Shown here: one piece after another, positions 37,325 through 45,967 of the stretch | How the letters are laid out: each line of letters begins with the position of its first letter | Position numbering within the stretch: position 1 is the first letter of the stretch | Assembly (NCBI GenBank): GCA_029976065.1 | Contig: JARKNV010000069.1 | Span: 83,692-147,691, forward strand | DNA from: Selenomonadales bacterium | GTDB taxonomy: Bacteria > Bacillota > Negativicutes > Sporomusales > UBA7701 | Length of the DNA: 64,000 nucleotides | Direction: 5' to 3' | The notes under the pieces: model-generated | What the model was told of the DNA's origin: nothing | What the model saw: only the letters and a program-made list of their open reading frames with translations | The model's database searches: none | Program-made: the position numbers and the translations under genes

Positions 37325-38857
37325 TCACTGCTTGACAAGCAGCAGTTTTTCGCCGACGGCGGCTAATACCTTGAACTTCTGTTTTTCGGTATTGTTCATC
37401 CAGTCCCAGTCGCCCGGACGGATGACGAAGTAGGCTTTGCCGGGAACGCCCCAGTGTTCGTAGGCCAGCTCGGTGCCGTATACGCCGGAGTAGAAGGCGA
37501 AACCGGGGCGAAGGAATTTGACGACATAGACGGGCGACTTGCCGTCGTAGTTAGCGGTGAAGGCCTGGGCGACGTCGCGGGCGTGAAAGGCCGGGGCGGC
37601 CGGTGGGAAAAGCAGCGACATGAGAACGACGACAAAGACGGCCATGCCGGCAATCTGCAGCCAGAAGGCCCGGCTTACATCCCGTTTGGCCACGAAGTAC
37701 CAGGTGCCGAGGATCATGGCAATGAAGACGGCGGCGGTGAAGTAGGCGCCGGGGAGAAGGTCGGGCATGGCGTTATAGGCGCCGTAGACGGCCCCGGCGG
37801 CGAGCAGGCCGCCGAAAACGGTCAGCAGCAGCGGCCAGGCGAAAGGCCGGTCACCGCGCCGCCAGTCCATGATGCGGTCGAGGTACCAGCCGACGATTAT
37901 GGCGAGCGGCGGATACATGGGCAGGATGTAGGAAACGAGCTTGGTCCGCGATGCGGTGAAGAACAGGAATATAAAGGCCGCCCAGATGGCGAGAAACACG
38001 AGGGGCCGGCGGTGCTGGGGGCGGCTGTCGGTCAGGGCCGCCCATACGGCCTGGAGCATTACGGCCGTCCAGGGAAGGAAGCCGAGGATGAGGACGGGGA
38101 TGAAGTAGTACCACAGCACCCCTTCCGGATGCTCGGGGCTGGTGAAGCGGGTGACGTTGTGAAACCCGAGGAAGGTATCGACGAAGGCGTTGCCGTGGAT
38201 GGCGTACATGGCGACGTACCAGGGCAGGCCGAACAGGGCGAAGAGAACGATCCCGGCGGGGATTTTCATTTCCTTGAGGAGGGAGAAGTTACGGGTCAGC
38301 AGCATGTACAGGAAGATGACGGCGCCGGGAAAGAGGAACCCCACCGGCCCCTTGGTGACGGTGGCGAGGCCGGCGCAGATGTAAAACAGGTAGTAACGCC
38401 GTTCGAGGAAGGCGAGCAGGGACACTGTCAGGAAAAAGGTGAGGGTGATGTCGGTGACCGCAGCTTTGCCGAGGTAGAAGTATTCGATGCTGGTGACGAG
38501 CACAAGCGCGCCTGCCAGGCCGGCGCGGGCGCCGAACAGGCGGGAGGCGGCGAAGTAAACGTAGAGGGCGCCGAGGATGGCGAGGAGGGCCGACGGCAGG
38601 CGGGCAGCGAATTCGCTGCTGCCGAGCAGTTTGAAGGAAGCCGCCACAAGCCAGTAGTACATGGGGGGTTTGTCGTACCAGTATTCGCCGTAGATGCGCG
38701 GCGATACGAAGTCCTGGTGGCTGAGCATTTCTTTGGCGGTTTCGGCATAGACGGGTTCGTCGGGATCGAGGAGCGGGATGCCGCCAAGATTATAGAACAT
38801 GACGAAGGCGGCAATCAGGATCAGCAGGATCGTGCCGAAGGTGGACCTTTCCGTCAT
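37325..38857 (-). CDS. Glycosyltransferase family 39 (ArnT-like), paralogue
   Basis: PLLDPDEPVYAETAKEMLSHQDFVSPRIYGEYWYDKPPMYYWLVAASFKLLG. Confidence 0.9.
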   Translation of the reverse strand: MTERSTFGTILLILIAAFVMFYNLGGIPLLDPDEPVYAETAKEMLSHQDFVSPRIYGEYWYDKPPMYYWLVAASFKLLGSSEFAARLPSALLAILGALYVYFAASRLFGARAGLAGALVLVTSIEYFYLGKAAVTDITLTFFLTVSLLAFLERRYYLFYICAGLATVTKGPVGFLFPGAVIFLYMLLTRNFSLLKEMKIPAGIVLFALFGLPWYVAMYAIHGNAFVDTFLGFHNVTRFTSPEHPEGVLWYYFIPVLILGFLPWTAVMLQAVWAALTDSRPQHRRPLVFLAIWAAFIFLFFTASRTKLVSYILPMYPPLAIIVGWYLDRIMDWRRGDRPFAWPLLLTVFGGLLAAGAVYGAYNAMPDLLPGAYFTAAVFIAMILGTWYFVAKRDVSRAFWLQIAGMAVFVVVLMSLLFPPAAPAFHARDVAQAFTANYDGKSPVYVVKFLRPGFAFYSGVYGTELAYEHWGVPGKAYFVIRPGDWDWMNNTEKQKFKVLAAVGEKLLLVKQ

Positions 38858-38859
38858 AG

Positions 38860-39798
38860 CTACCTCCCGTGTATTGATGGCGGGCTGCCAACCAGAGCGC
38901 GGTAGGTGGCGGCCAGGCCTTGGAGCAGGGTCGTCCGCGGCTGCCAGGGCAACGCCCGGACGGCGGCGCGGTTGTCGAGGCAGGAGCGGTAGATGTCGCC
39001 TTCCCTGGGAGGCTGGCGGCGGATGGCGGGTTCGCGTCCGGCCACTTTAGCCAGCAGGGCGGTCAGTTCGCTGACGCTGGTTTCTTCCTTGGTGCTTATA
39101 TTATATACGGCGTTGGCGGCCGGCGATACGAGGGCCAGCCAGTTGGCCTCGGCCACGTCGCCGGCGTAAACGAAGTCCCGCGTCTGGCCGCCGTCGCCGA
39201 AGATGTCTAGGTGTTGGCCGGCGGCGAGGCGCCGGGCAAAGATGCTTACCACGCCGCCTTCGCCGGCGTCGCCCTGCCGTTCGCCGTAAACGTTGGCGTA
39301 GCGGAGGATGACGTAGTCGAGGGCGAAGATTTCCTTGTAGAGTCTGAGGTAGTTTTCGGCCGTCATTTTGCTGAGGCCGTAGAAGGATAGCGGCGCCAGG
39401 GGCGTATTTTCGGGGATGGGGACGGCTTCACTAGCGCCGTAGACGGCGGCGGTGGAGGCGAAAATGACCCTTTTTACGCCGCTGAGGCGGGAGGCTTCGA
39501 GTACGTTGACGGTGCCGAGAACGTTTACGGCGCAGTCGATATCCGGGGCGTCCAGCGATTTTGGCACCGCCGTTTGGGCGGCGAGGTGGATGACGTAGTC
39601 GAACCGCTCGGCGGCGAAAACGGGCCTGAGATCGTCGCGGGCGATGTCGAGCTTGATGAGCCGCGCGGCGGAGTTGACGTTGGCCGCCAGACCGGTGCTG
39701 AGGTCGTCGATGACGACGACGGCGCAATCTTTGGCAAGAAGCTTGTCTACGATGTGGGAGCCGATGAAGCCGGCCCCGCCGGTGACGAGTACTTTCAC
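38860..39798 (-). CDS. NAD-dependent epimerase/dehydratase (UDP-glucose 4-epimerase-like)
   Basis: MKVLVTGGAGFIGSHIVDKLL; YGLSKMTAENY. Confidence 0.92.
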   Translation of the reverse strand: MKVLVTGGAGFIGSHIVDKLLAKDCAVVVIDDLSTGLAANVNSAARLIKLDIARDDLRPVFAAERFDYVIHLAAQTAVPKSLDAPDIDCAVNVLGTVNVLEASRLSGVKRVIFASTAAVYGASEAVPIPENTPLAPLSFYGLSKMTAENYLRLYKEIFALDYVILRYANVYGERQGDAGEGGVVSIFARRLAAGQHLDIFGDGGQTRDFVYAGDVAEANWLALVSPAANAVYNISTKEETSVSELTALLAKVAGREPAIRRQPPREGDIYRSCLDNRAAVRALPWQPRTTLLQGLAATYRALVGSPPSIHGR

Positions 39799-39850
39799 GG
39801 AAGCCCTCCTAAAAGGTTTATATTCTAAAATGAATTGCTGCTTTATACAA

Positions 39851-39971
39851 GGCCGTTCAAAAGTGCCCAGATGCTAGGCGGCTACGCCAGGTGCGCCGCG
39901 CCGCGTACTCGGAACGTACGCAAGCAAGCGCCTGGCGTAACAACAACGCAGATGGGCGCTTATCAACGGTC
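39851..39971. repeat. Intergenic structured repeat, copy 3
   Basis: GGCCGTTCAAAAGTGCCCAGATGCTAGGCGG...CGCAGATGGGCGCTTATCAACGGTC. Confidence 0.85.
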
Positions 39972-40958
39972 GGTTTTGCGAGGCTGATCGAATAGGAAAT
40001 CCTGACCGAACACCTTGACCGTATAATAAAAGCCGATGGAAAAGGGCAGGTATTCGGCGGCGATCCGCCAGGCGACGGCAAGAATGCCGACCGTGCCGAG
40101 GGGGAGAAGCTCTCCGAACAGGAGGACGAAGCCGCCTTCGGCGATGCCGGAGCCGCCCGGCGTCGGCGCGAAGTAGAGCAGAATGTTAAGAAAGATCATT
40201 CGCCCCATGACCAAAGGCCAGTCTACGACCGCCCCCAGGCCGAGGAAAAGGACGGGAACGACGGCGTAAAGGGCGAGCAGGCTGGCGGCCGATTCGGCGA
40301 ATACCCTGAGCATGCTGAGAGGCGCGGAGATCAGCAGGAAAACGGCGCCGCGGGTATCGCGGTAAAGGGAGAATATCTGGCGTCGGCGGCTACGGTCGAC
40401 GCGGCGGGTAAACCGTCGCAGCACCCTGAGGGAGAGCGGCGAGCGCAGGAACCATACGCCGGCGGCGCTGGCGAGGACGATGGCGCCGCTGACGGCGATG
40501 AGGACCTGCGGCGGTATCCAGGGCAGCAGGCGGGGATCGTAGGCGAAGACCAGCGGCAGGCAAACGAAGAGGAACATGATGGACATGAGGGTGCGGATAA
40601 AGACGACGACGGTGGCGATGCCGGTGGGTACGCCGGCGCGCCGCAGAAACATGACCTGGGCGACCGCCCCGCCGGTAGCGCCCGGGGTGAGGAGGGCGGC
40701 GAAGTAGTTGCTGAATATAACCTGCACCGCCTGGATCAAGGTTATCCGCTGGCCGGCGATACCCACGAGATGGAGCAGCCGTGTCCCGTCGAAAAACATG
40801 CCGATGGCGATGAGCACGGCGACGGCGGCCAGCGACCAGGGCCGGAAGGCCCCCAGGTGGCTGAGGGTGTCGATGCCGACGGTGAAGTAGATTACGGCCG
40901 CGGATATGCCGCCGACGAGCAGGATGAGCAGGGCGAGACGCCGCTGGAATTTATTCAT
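39963..40958 (-). CDS. Lysylphosphatidylglycerol synthase-type TM (flippase-like) protein
   Basis: UPF0104/LPG_synthase_TM pattern (NYFAALLTPGATGGAVAQVMFLRRAGVPTGIATVVVFIRTLMS; PTPGGSGIAEGGF). Confidence 0.85.
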   Translation of the reverse strand: MNKFQRRLALLILLVGGISAAVIYFTVGIDTLSHLGAFRPWSLAAVAVLIAIGMFFDGTRLLHLVGIAGQRITLIQAVQVIFSNYFAALLTPGATGGAVAQVMFLRRAGVPTGIATVVVFIRTLMSIMFLFVCLPLVFAYDPRLLPWIPPQVLIAVSGAIVLASAAGVWFLRSPLSLRVLRRFTRRVDRSRRRQIFSLYRDTRGAVFLLISAPLSMLRVFAESAASLLALYAVVPVLFLGLGAVVDWPLVMGRMIFLNILLYFAPTPGGSGIAEGGFVLLFGELLPLGTVGILAVAWRIAAEYLPFSIGFYYTVKVFGQDFLFDQPRKTDR

Positions 40959-41805
40959 GGCCGAGTTCCCCGAAGGAGATGAGCTTGATTCCGTTGGCCG
41001 CGAGGCGCTGCCTGGTGAGGGGGCTGGTAAGGGCGGCAAGCTCCTCCTGCCAGTGGTAGCCCCAGCCGTAAAGCGCTCCCAGCGCGGCGTCGTCGTCGCC
41101 GGGGTGAACCATTATTTCGCTTGCGCCGTCCGGCAGGCGGTCGAGGATGGTGAGCAGGAATTGCTGGCGCATGTTGCCGCCGGCAAGCATGCCGAAGAAA
41201 TGGTCGGGTACGGCAAAGCCGCGCCGTTTTGCTTTTATGCGGGCGAGCGACGCCAGCGACGACAGGCCGAAGCGGCCTACAAACCGGCCGGCGGTGCACG
41301 GGTAGCCGCCGAAGAAGAAGCGCGGCTCGGCGGGAATGCGCAGGGCTTTGATGCCGAACCGGGCAGCGAGGTCGAGGACGATGTCGATGATGCCGGGGAG
41401 GACGTGGAGGTGCTGATGGCTGTCGAGGTGGGTGATTTTTACGCCGGCGGCGGCGGCCCTGGCCACCTGGGCGGTGAGTTCGGTGCGTATTTCGTCCATA
41501 CTGACGCGGCCGCGCAGGAAGCGGGCGAGAAAGGCGGGGTACTGTCCGGGAAAGCGGCCTGCGTCGTCGAGTAACGTGGGGATGGAGGCGGGGTCGGCGA
41601 CGGGCCTCTCCCCCACCAGCGTTAGGTGAACGCCGGTGCCGAGGGACGGGTGGCGGCCAGCCTGGAGGACGGCGTCGGCAAAGGCGGCGGCGCCGGGCAT
41701 GAGGGAGGTGCTGGTTATGCAGCCTCCGGTGTGACCGGCGATGACGGCCCTGTTTACCGCCGGGTGAAGGCCGAAGTCGTCGGCGTTTATGATGAGCAGT
41801 TTCAT
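40951..41805 (-). CDS. ChbG/HpnK (YdjC) family deacetylase
   Basis: LLIINADDFGLHPAVNRAVI; ITHLDSHQHLHVLPGI. Confidence 0.93.
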   Translation of the reverse strand: MKLLIINADDFGLHPAVNRAVIAGHTGGCITSTSLMPGAAAFADAVLQAGRHPSLGTGVHLTLVGERPVADPASIPTLLDDAGRFPGQYPAFLARFLRGRVSMDEIRTELTAQVARAAAAGVKITHLDSHQHLHVLPGIIDIVLDLAARFGIKALRIPAEPRFFFGGYPCTAGRFVGRFGLSSLASLARIKAKRRGFAVPDHFFGMLAGGNMRQQFLLTILDRLPDGASEIMVHPGDDDAALGALYGWGYHWQEELAALTSPLTRQRLAANGIKLISFGELGHE

Positions 41806-41972
41806 TGGCGGACCCTTTCTTGGCGCAGTGGCGGTACTAGTGTTTACCGACGGGCCGATATTCTTCCCGCCGTTTGCCCGGCAGGCCGTGTCTGCCCTAA
41901 TTTTCCAGGTATTCCGCCTATAGGGCGGATAATACTAATCATGTCTCCAGTTTATTATGAGGAGGTTTCTCT

Positions 41973-42263
41973 GTGGACAAAAAGAATCAGCAGTCCAAGT
42001 CTCAATTCGGCACGCTGACAGCCAAACATGACGCCAATCAGGATTACACATCGTCCACCGCCGGCAGCATGTCTGGCACGAGCGGTACGATGGGGACGAG
42101 CGGCACTTCTGGGATGAGCGGCTCGATGAGCGGCAGCGCCAGCGGCGCCGGGACAATGACCGCCAAGTTCGACGCCAACAACGATTACGGCGGCAAAAGC
42201 GGCAGCCAGAGCGGCCAGTCGGGACAGCAAAAGGTCAAAACTTCGGATAAGAATATCAAGTAA
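41973..42263 (+). CDS. Low-complexity Ser/Gly-rich small protein, possibly gamma-SASP-like
   Basis: NQQSKSQFGTLTAKHDANQDY and TMTAKFDANNDY flanking an SG-rich linker; SD AGGAGG upstream. Confidence 0.6.
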   Translation: MDKKNQQSKSQFGTLTAKHDANQDYTSSTAGSMSGTSGTMGTSGTSGMSGSMSGSASGAGTMTAKFDANNDYGGKSGSQSGQSGQQKVKTSDKNIK

Positions 42264-42272
42264 GCATGACGT

Positions 42273-42299
42273 AAAGGGAGCCTGGCGAAGGCTCCCTTT
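42273..42299. terminator. Intrinsic terminator (identical to 42507-42533)
   Basis: AAAGGGAGCCTGGCGAAGGCTCCCTTT followed by T-rich sequence. Confidence 0.85.
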
Positions 42300-42325
42300 T
42301 CCTTACAGAGAGACTTCGTATTGTG

Positions 42326-42507
42326 TCAGGCCGTTCAGAAAGTCCCAGATGCTAGGCGCACCGGATAAGCAGACACACAACGCTTCAGCGTTGATGTGCT
42401 CGCTTATACCCGAAAGAGTGCGAGCGCGCCGCGCCGCGTACTCAAAACGTACGCAAGCAAGCGCTCTGAGAAGCAACGACGCAGATGGGGCTTTATCAAC
42501 GGCCTGA
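42326..42507. repeat. Intergenic structured repeat, copy 4 (module A)
   Basis: TCAGGCCGTTCAGAAAGTCCCAGATGCTAGGCGCACCGGATAAGC...CGCAGATGGGGCTTTATCAACGGCCTGA. Confidence 0.87.
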
Positions 42508-42533
42508 AAGGGAGCCTGGCGAAGGCTCCCTTT
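42507..42533. terminator. Intrinsic terminator (identical copy)
   Basis: AAAGGGAGCCTGGCGAAGGCTCCCTTT. Confidence 0.8.
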
Positions 42534-42543
42534 CTCCTTCTCG

Positions 42544-43725
42544 TTACACGTGCCGGGCCAGTAGTGCGCCCAAGCGGGCTATGCCGGCGGCGATTTCCTC
42601 TTCGCCGGTATTGGCGAAGCTGAGGCGGAAGGTGTTATGCCCGCCGCCGTCGGTGTGGAAGGGCGTGCCGGGCACATAGGCGACCTTGGCGTCGTCAATG
42701 GCCTTGGTCAGCAGTTCGCGGGCATCGAGGGCCGGCGGCAGGGTGACCCAGATGAACATGCCGCCTTCCGGCAGCGTCCAAGAGACGCCGGCGGGAAAGC
42801 TGGCGGCAAGGGCCGCGAGCATGGCGTCGCGCTGGCGGTGATAAAAGCCGGTGATGGTGGCGATGTGGGCGTCGAGGTCGTTGTCGACAAGGTAACGGTG
42901 GAGCGCCCGCTGGGTCAGGGAGTTGGTGAGGATGTCGTTGAGCTGTTTGGCGGCTGTTACTTTGTTCGCAATGTCGGGATGGGCGACGAACCACCCTACC
43001 CTGAGGCCGGGGGCGATGACTTTGGAGAAGGTGCCGGTGTACATGACCCAGTCGCTGTCAGCAATGCTTTTGATCGGGGGAATGTCGGGGCCGCCGAAGC
43101 GGAGTTCGCCGTAAGGATTGTCTTCGAGCAGCGGTATTTCGTGTTCGGCGGCCAGTTCGCCGAGGCGACGGCGCTTTTCGAGGCTGAGGGTTATGCCGGT
43201 GGGATTCTGGAAGTTGGGGTTGACGTAGATGAATTTGGGCCGCACTTTCTTGAGCTGGCGGGCCAAGGCGTCGACGTCCATGCCGTCGCTTTCCATGGGC
43301 ACGGGCAGGAAGCTGGCCTGGTAGCTGCGGAAAGGCTGCAGGGCGGCCAGGTAGGCGGGGTTTTCGACGGCGATCAGGTCGCCGGGGTTGAGGAGCAGGC
43401 GGCCGATGAAATCAATGGCCTGCTGGGAGCCGCTGGTGATGACGATGTTTTCGGGACCGCAGGCGATGCCGGTGCGCTCCAGGCGCCGGACGAGCAGTTC
43501 GCGCAGCGGCGGGTAGCCTTCGGCAAGGCTGTACTGGAGGGCGGCCCCGGCCTGCTCGTTGAGCACGGCGGTATAGGCGGCCGCCAGGCGGCCGACGGGA
43601 AACGTCCTGGCCGACGGCAGTCCGCCGGCGAAGGAGGTGATGTCGGTGCGCTGGGTTATTTTGAGCATCATTTTGACGGCGGGATCTTCCATGGTGGCTA
43701 CGCGGTCGGCCCAGGTGATGTTCAT
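42544..43725 (-). CDS. PLP-dependent aminotransferase (class I/II, 2-aminoadipate transaminase-like)
   Basis: ITSGSQQAIDFIGRLLLNPGD; YVNPNFQNPTGITL; YTGTFSKVIAPGLRVGW; MNITWADRV start. Confidence 0.9.
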   Translation of the reverse strand: MNITWADRVATMEDPAVKMMLKITQRTDITSFAGGLPSARTFPVGRLAAAYTAVLNEQAGAALQYSLAEGYPPLRELLVRRLERTGIACGPENIVITSGSQQAIDFIGRLLLNPGDLIAVENPAYLAALQPFRSYQASFLPVPMESDGMDVDALARQLKKVRPKFIYVNPNFQNPTGITLSLEKRRRLGELAAEHEIPLLEDNPYGELRFGGPDIPPIKSIADSDWVMYTGTFSKVIAPGLRVGWFVAHPDIANKVTAAKQLNDILTNSLTQRALHRYLVDNDLDAHIATITGFYHRQRDAMLAALAASFPAGVSWTLPEGGMFIWVTLPPALDARELLTKAIDDAKVAYVPGTPFHTDGGGHNTFRLSFANTGEEEIAAGIARLGALLARHV

Positions 43726-43747
43726 ACGGATACCTCCCGGAATATAA

Positions 43748-45709
43748 TCAGTGCGTAGGCCGGCGACGGCGTGACCGGCGGGCCGACAACTTGGCCTCGT
43801 AGTCTTCGACGAGGGCGATTTCGGCGGCGGAAAGGTCGTAAATTTTGTAAACCATCTGGTTGAAAAGGTCGTCCATGGCGGCGACACGGGCGGCGGCGCC
43901 GCTGTCGCCATCGCGGCGGCGGCGGACGACGGTGGTCATTATCCTGACGAGCTCGGGGGCGCGGGCGTTGGCTTCGGCATGGACCTTGACCGGCAGGAGT
44001 TCGAGGGTGTCGATGTCGGTCTGGGCCATCGACCGGCCGTATTCCATGGTAACGGCGTGATAGTAAAAGGACAGCAGCCGGGAGTTGAGAAGCAGCAGCA
44101 GGTAGTCGAGGGTGACGGCGCCGCTTCTGGCGACAAAGCTATGAAGATTGTTGAGGTGGTAATAGCCGTTGTCGTCGATGCAGGCGGTGAGGGTGAATCC
44201 CGTCTGGCGGACGAGGATTTTGCGGATGCCGACGATGGCCGGGTCCCAACCGCCTTTGTAGAGCCGGTCGGGGTCGATGTTGAGCCAGTGGCCCTCGTAG
44301 GTGAGGCCGTAGCGCTCGACCTGGCTGCCGGAGATAAGCCCGCGCCGCCAGGTGGGGCCGGCGCAGGCCGGGCCGATGATGTCGCTCTGCTTGGAGACGG
44401 AGCGGACGCCGGTGTGCCCGGATGCAAAATTTGCCAGGGGCTCATTGCTATTATCTATTTTATCAATCAGGTTTTTGACCGTCAAATCGGAAAACAGCCG
44501 GAACCGCTGATGGGGGAGCGCGGCGAAGTAGCTCTGGGAATAGGAGCACCCGGCCGCGCCGGCCTTGAGGTCGTCCTTGCTTTCAACCTGGCGGATGGTA
44601 ACCGCCTGGCGGCTGCGGGCCGCAGGATCGCTTTCCCGCCGCAGGATGCTGATCGCCGACATGCCGACGGCGGCGTTTTTGAACACCGGCAAGGAAATGT
44701 GGGCCATGGTTTCGATGGCGGTGTGGTCCATTATGTAGCGGCGGATTTTCGAGTAGTAGCGGCCGAGCAGGAAACTGTCGGGGAGGATGAACCCCAGCCG
44801 CCCTCCTTCGACGAGCATTTCGATGCCGCGCTCGAGGAAGAGGACGTAATAGCTGAGTTTGTATTCGGCCGAGGCGCTGAAGGCGCTGCGCAGATAGGCT
44901 TCGTAGTCGCGGTCGAGGCGCCGGGCGCCCCGCAGGCCGAAGGACAGGTACGGCGGGTTGCCGACGACGAAATCGTACCGCGCCGACCAGAAGGCCCGGT
45001 CGCCGCCGGCGCCCTGCTCCGGCCGGCGAAGGCTGTCGCAGACGAGGATGTTGGGGCATAGGCCGCCACTGGCGGCCGGCCTTTTGAGCAGCAGCCCGGC
45101 GGCGGCGGTTTCGGCGGCGAGGCCGTCGATATCGGCGCCCCACAGGTTGCGGGTGAGGATATGCCGGTGGATGCCGTCGTCCGACCAGTCGCGATCCGGG
45201 AACCGGCGGGCGAGGACGGTACGGTCGGCGGTGAACCGGGCCCGGAGGAGGTCGTAGGCGCGGAGGAGAAAGTTGCCGCAGCCGCAGGCAGGGTCGAGAA
45301 TTTTTATGTCCGGGTCGGCGATTACGTCGGCTTGGGCGACGGTGCCGGCGAGGATGAAATCGATTATCTGGGGGGCGGTATAGAAAAGGCCCTGGGCCCG
45401 GCGGCCGAGGGCGAGCTTTTCGTAAAGTTCGCCGAGGAGCCAGGCATCGCGGGGCAGGGTGCACAGCCAGCGGGAGATGATGGTGTGGATGCGGTCGGGT
45501 ATTTCGGTGTCGCCGGCGCAAGGCGGCCCGCTGGCGGCAATGGACAGTGCCGGGGCTCTAGCCGCCTGGGCGGCGACGGCCTCGGCGGGCAGGCCGCCGC
45601 GCAGCACGGCGACGAGCACGGTCAGGAGGCCCCGTTCGGCCGCCAGGCCCTGAGCCGCCAGCCAGGTTTTCATTTCTTGGCATTCCGCCAGAAAGTGCTT
45701 CCAGTTCAT
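43748..45709 (-). CDS. Eco57I/TaqI-type N6-adenine DNA methyltransferase (orphan)
   Basis: ILDPACGCGNFLLRAYDLL (motif I), VVGNPPYLSF (motif IV); TaqI-like C-terminal specificity region. Confidence 0.9.
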   Translation of the reverse strand: MNWKHFLAECQEMKTWLAAQGLAAERGLLTVLVAVLRGGLPAEAVAAQAARAPALSIAASGPPCAGDTEIPDRIHTIISRWLCTLPRDAWLLGELYEKLALGRRAQGLFYTAPQIIDFILAGTVAQADVIADPDIKILDPACGCGNFLLRAYDLLRARFTADRTVLARRFPDRDWSDDGIHRHILTRNLWGADIDGLAAETAAAGLLLKRPAASGGLCPNILVCDSLRRPEQGAGGDRAFWSARYDFVVGNPPYLSFGLRGARRLDRDYEAYLRSAFSASAEYKLSYYVLFLERGIEMLVEGGRLGFILPDSFLLGRYYSKIRRYIMDHTAIETMAHISLPVFKNAAVGMSAISILRRESDPAARSRQAVTIRQVESKDDLKAGAAGCSYSQSYFAALPHQRFRLFSDLTVKNLIDKIDNSNEPLANFASGHTGVRSVSKQSDIIGPACAGPTWRRGLISGSQVERYGLTYEGHWLNIDPDRLYKGGWDPAIVGIRKILVRQTGFTLTACIDDNGYYHLNNLHSFVARSGAVTLDYLLLLLNSRLLSFYYHAVTMEYGRSMAQTDIDTLELLPVKVHAEANARAPELVRIMTTVVRRRRDGDSGAAARVAAMDDLFNQMVYKIYDLSAAEIALVEDYEAKLSARRSRRRRPTH

Positions 45710-45783
45710 GCCGCTACCCCGTACCGCTTCTTAATTCCGCTAAGTATATATGTAGATCGTCGTTGACGTATAACAGTCTGTGC

Positions 45784-45962
45784 GAGGTGGGTTAGAAAGT
45801 TCCAGATGCAAGGCGCACCGGAGGCTGACACCGGAAGCGTACACGAACGTACGCTGCACCCGTAAAGGGTAGGCCGCAGTTCTAAGCGCAAAAGCGCCAA
45901 GAACTTGCGCACAGGATGGCAGCCGAGGAGCAACGCCGCAGATGGGCTTTATAACCCACCTC
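45784..45962. repeat. Intergenic structured repeat, copy 5 (module B inverted)
   Basis: GAGGTGGGTTAGAAAGTTCCAGATGCAAGGCGCACCGG...GAGGAGCAACGCCGCAGATGGGCTTTATAACCCACCTC. Confidence 0.85.
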
Positions 45963-45967
45963 CCCTG

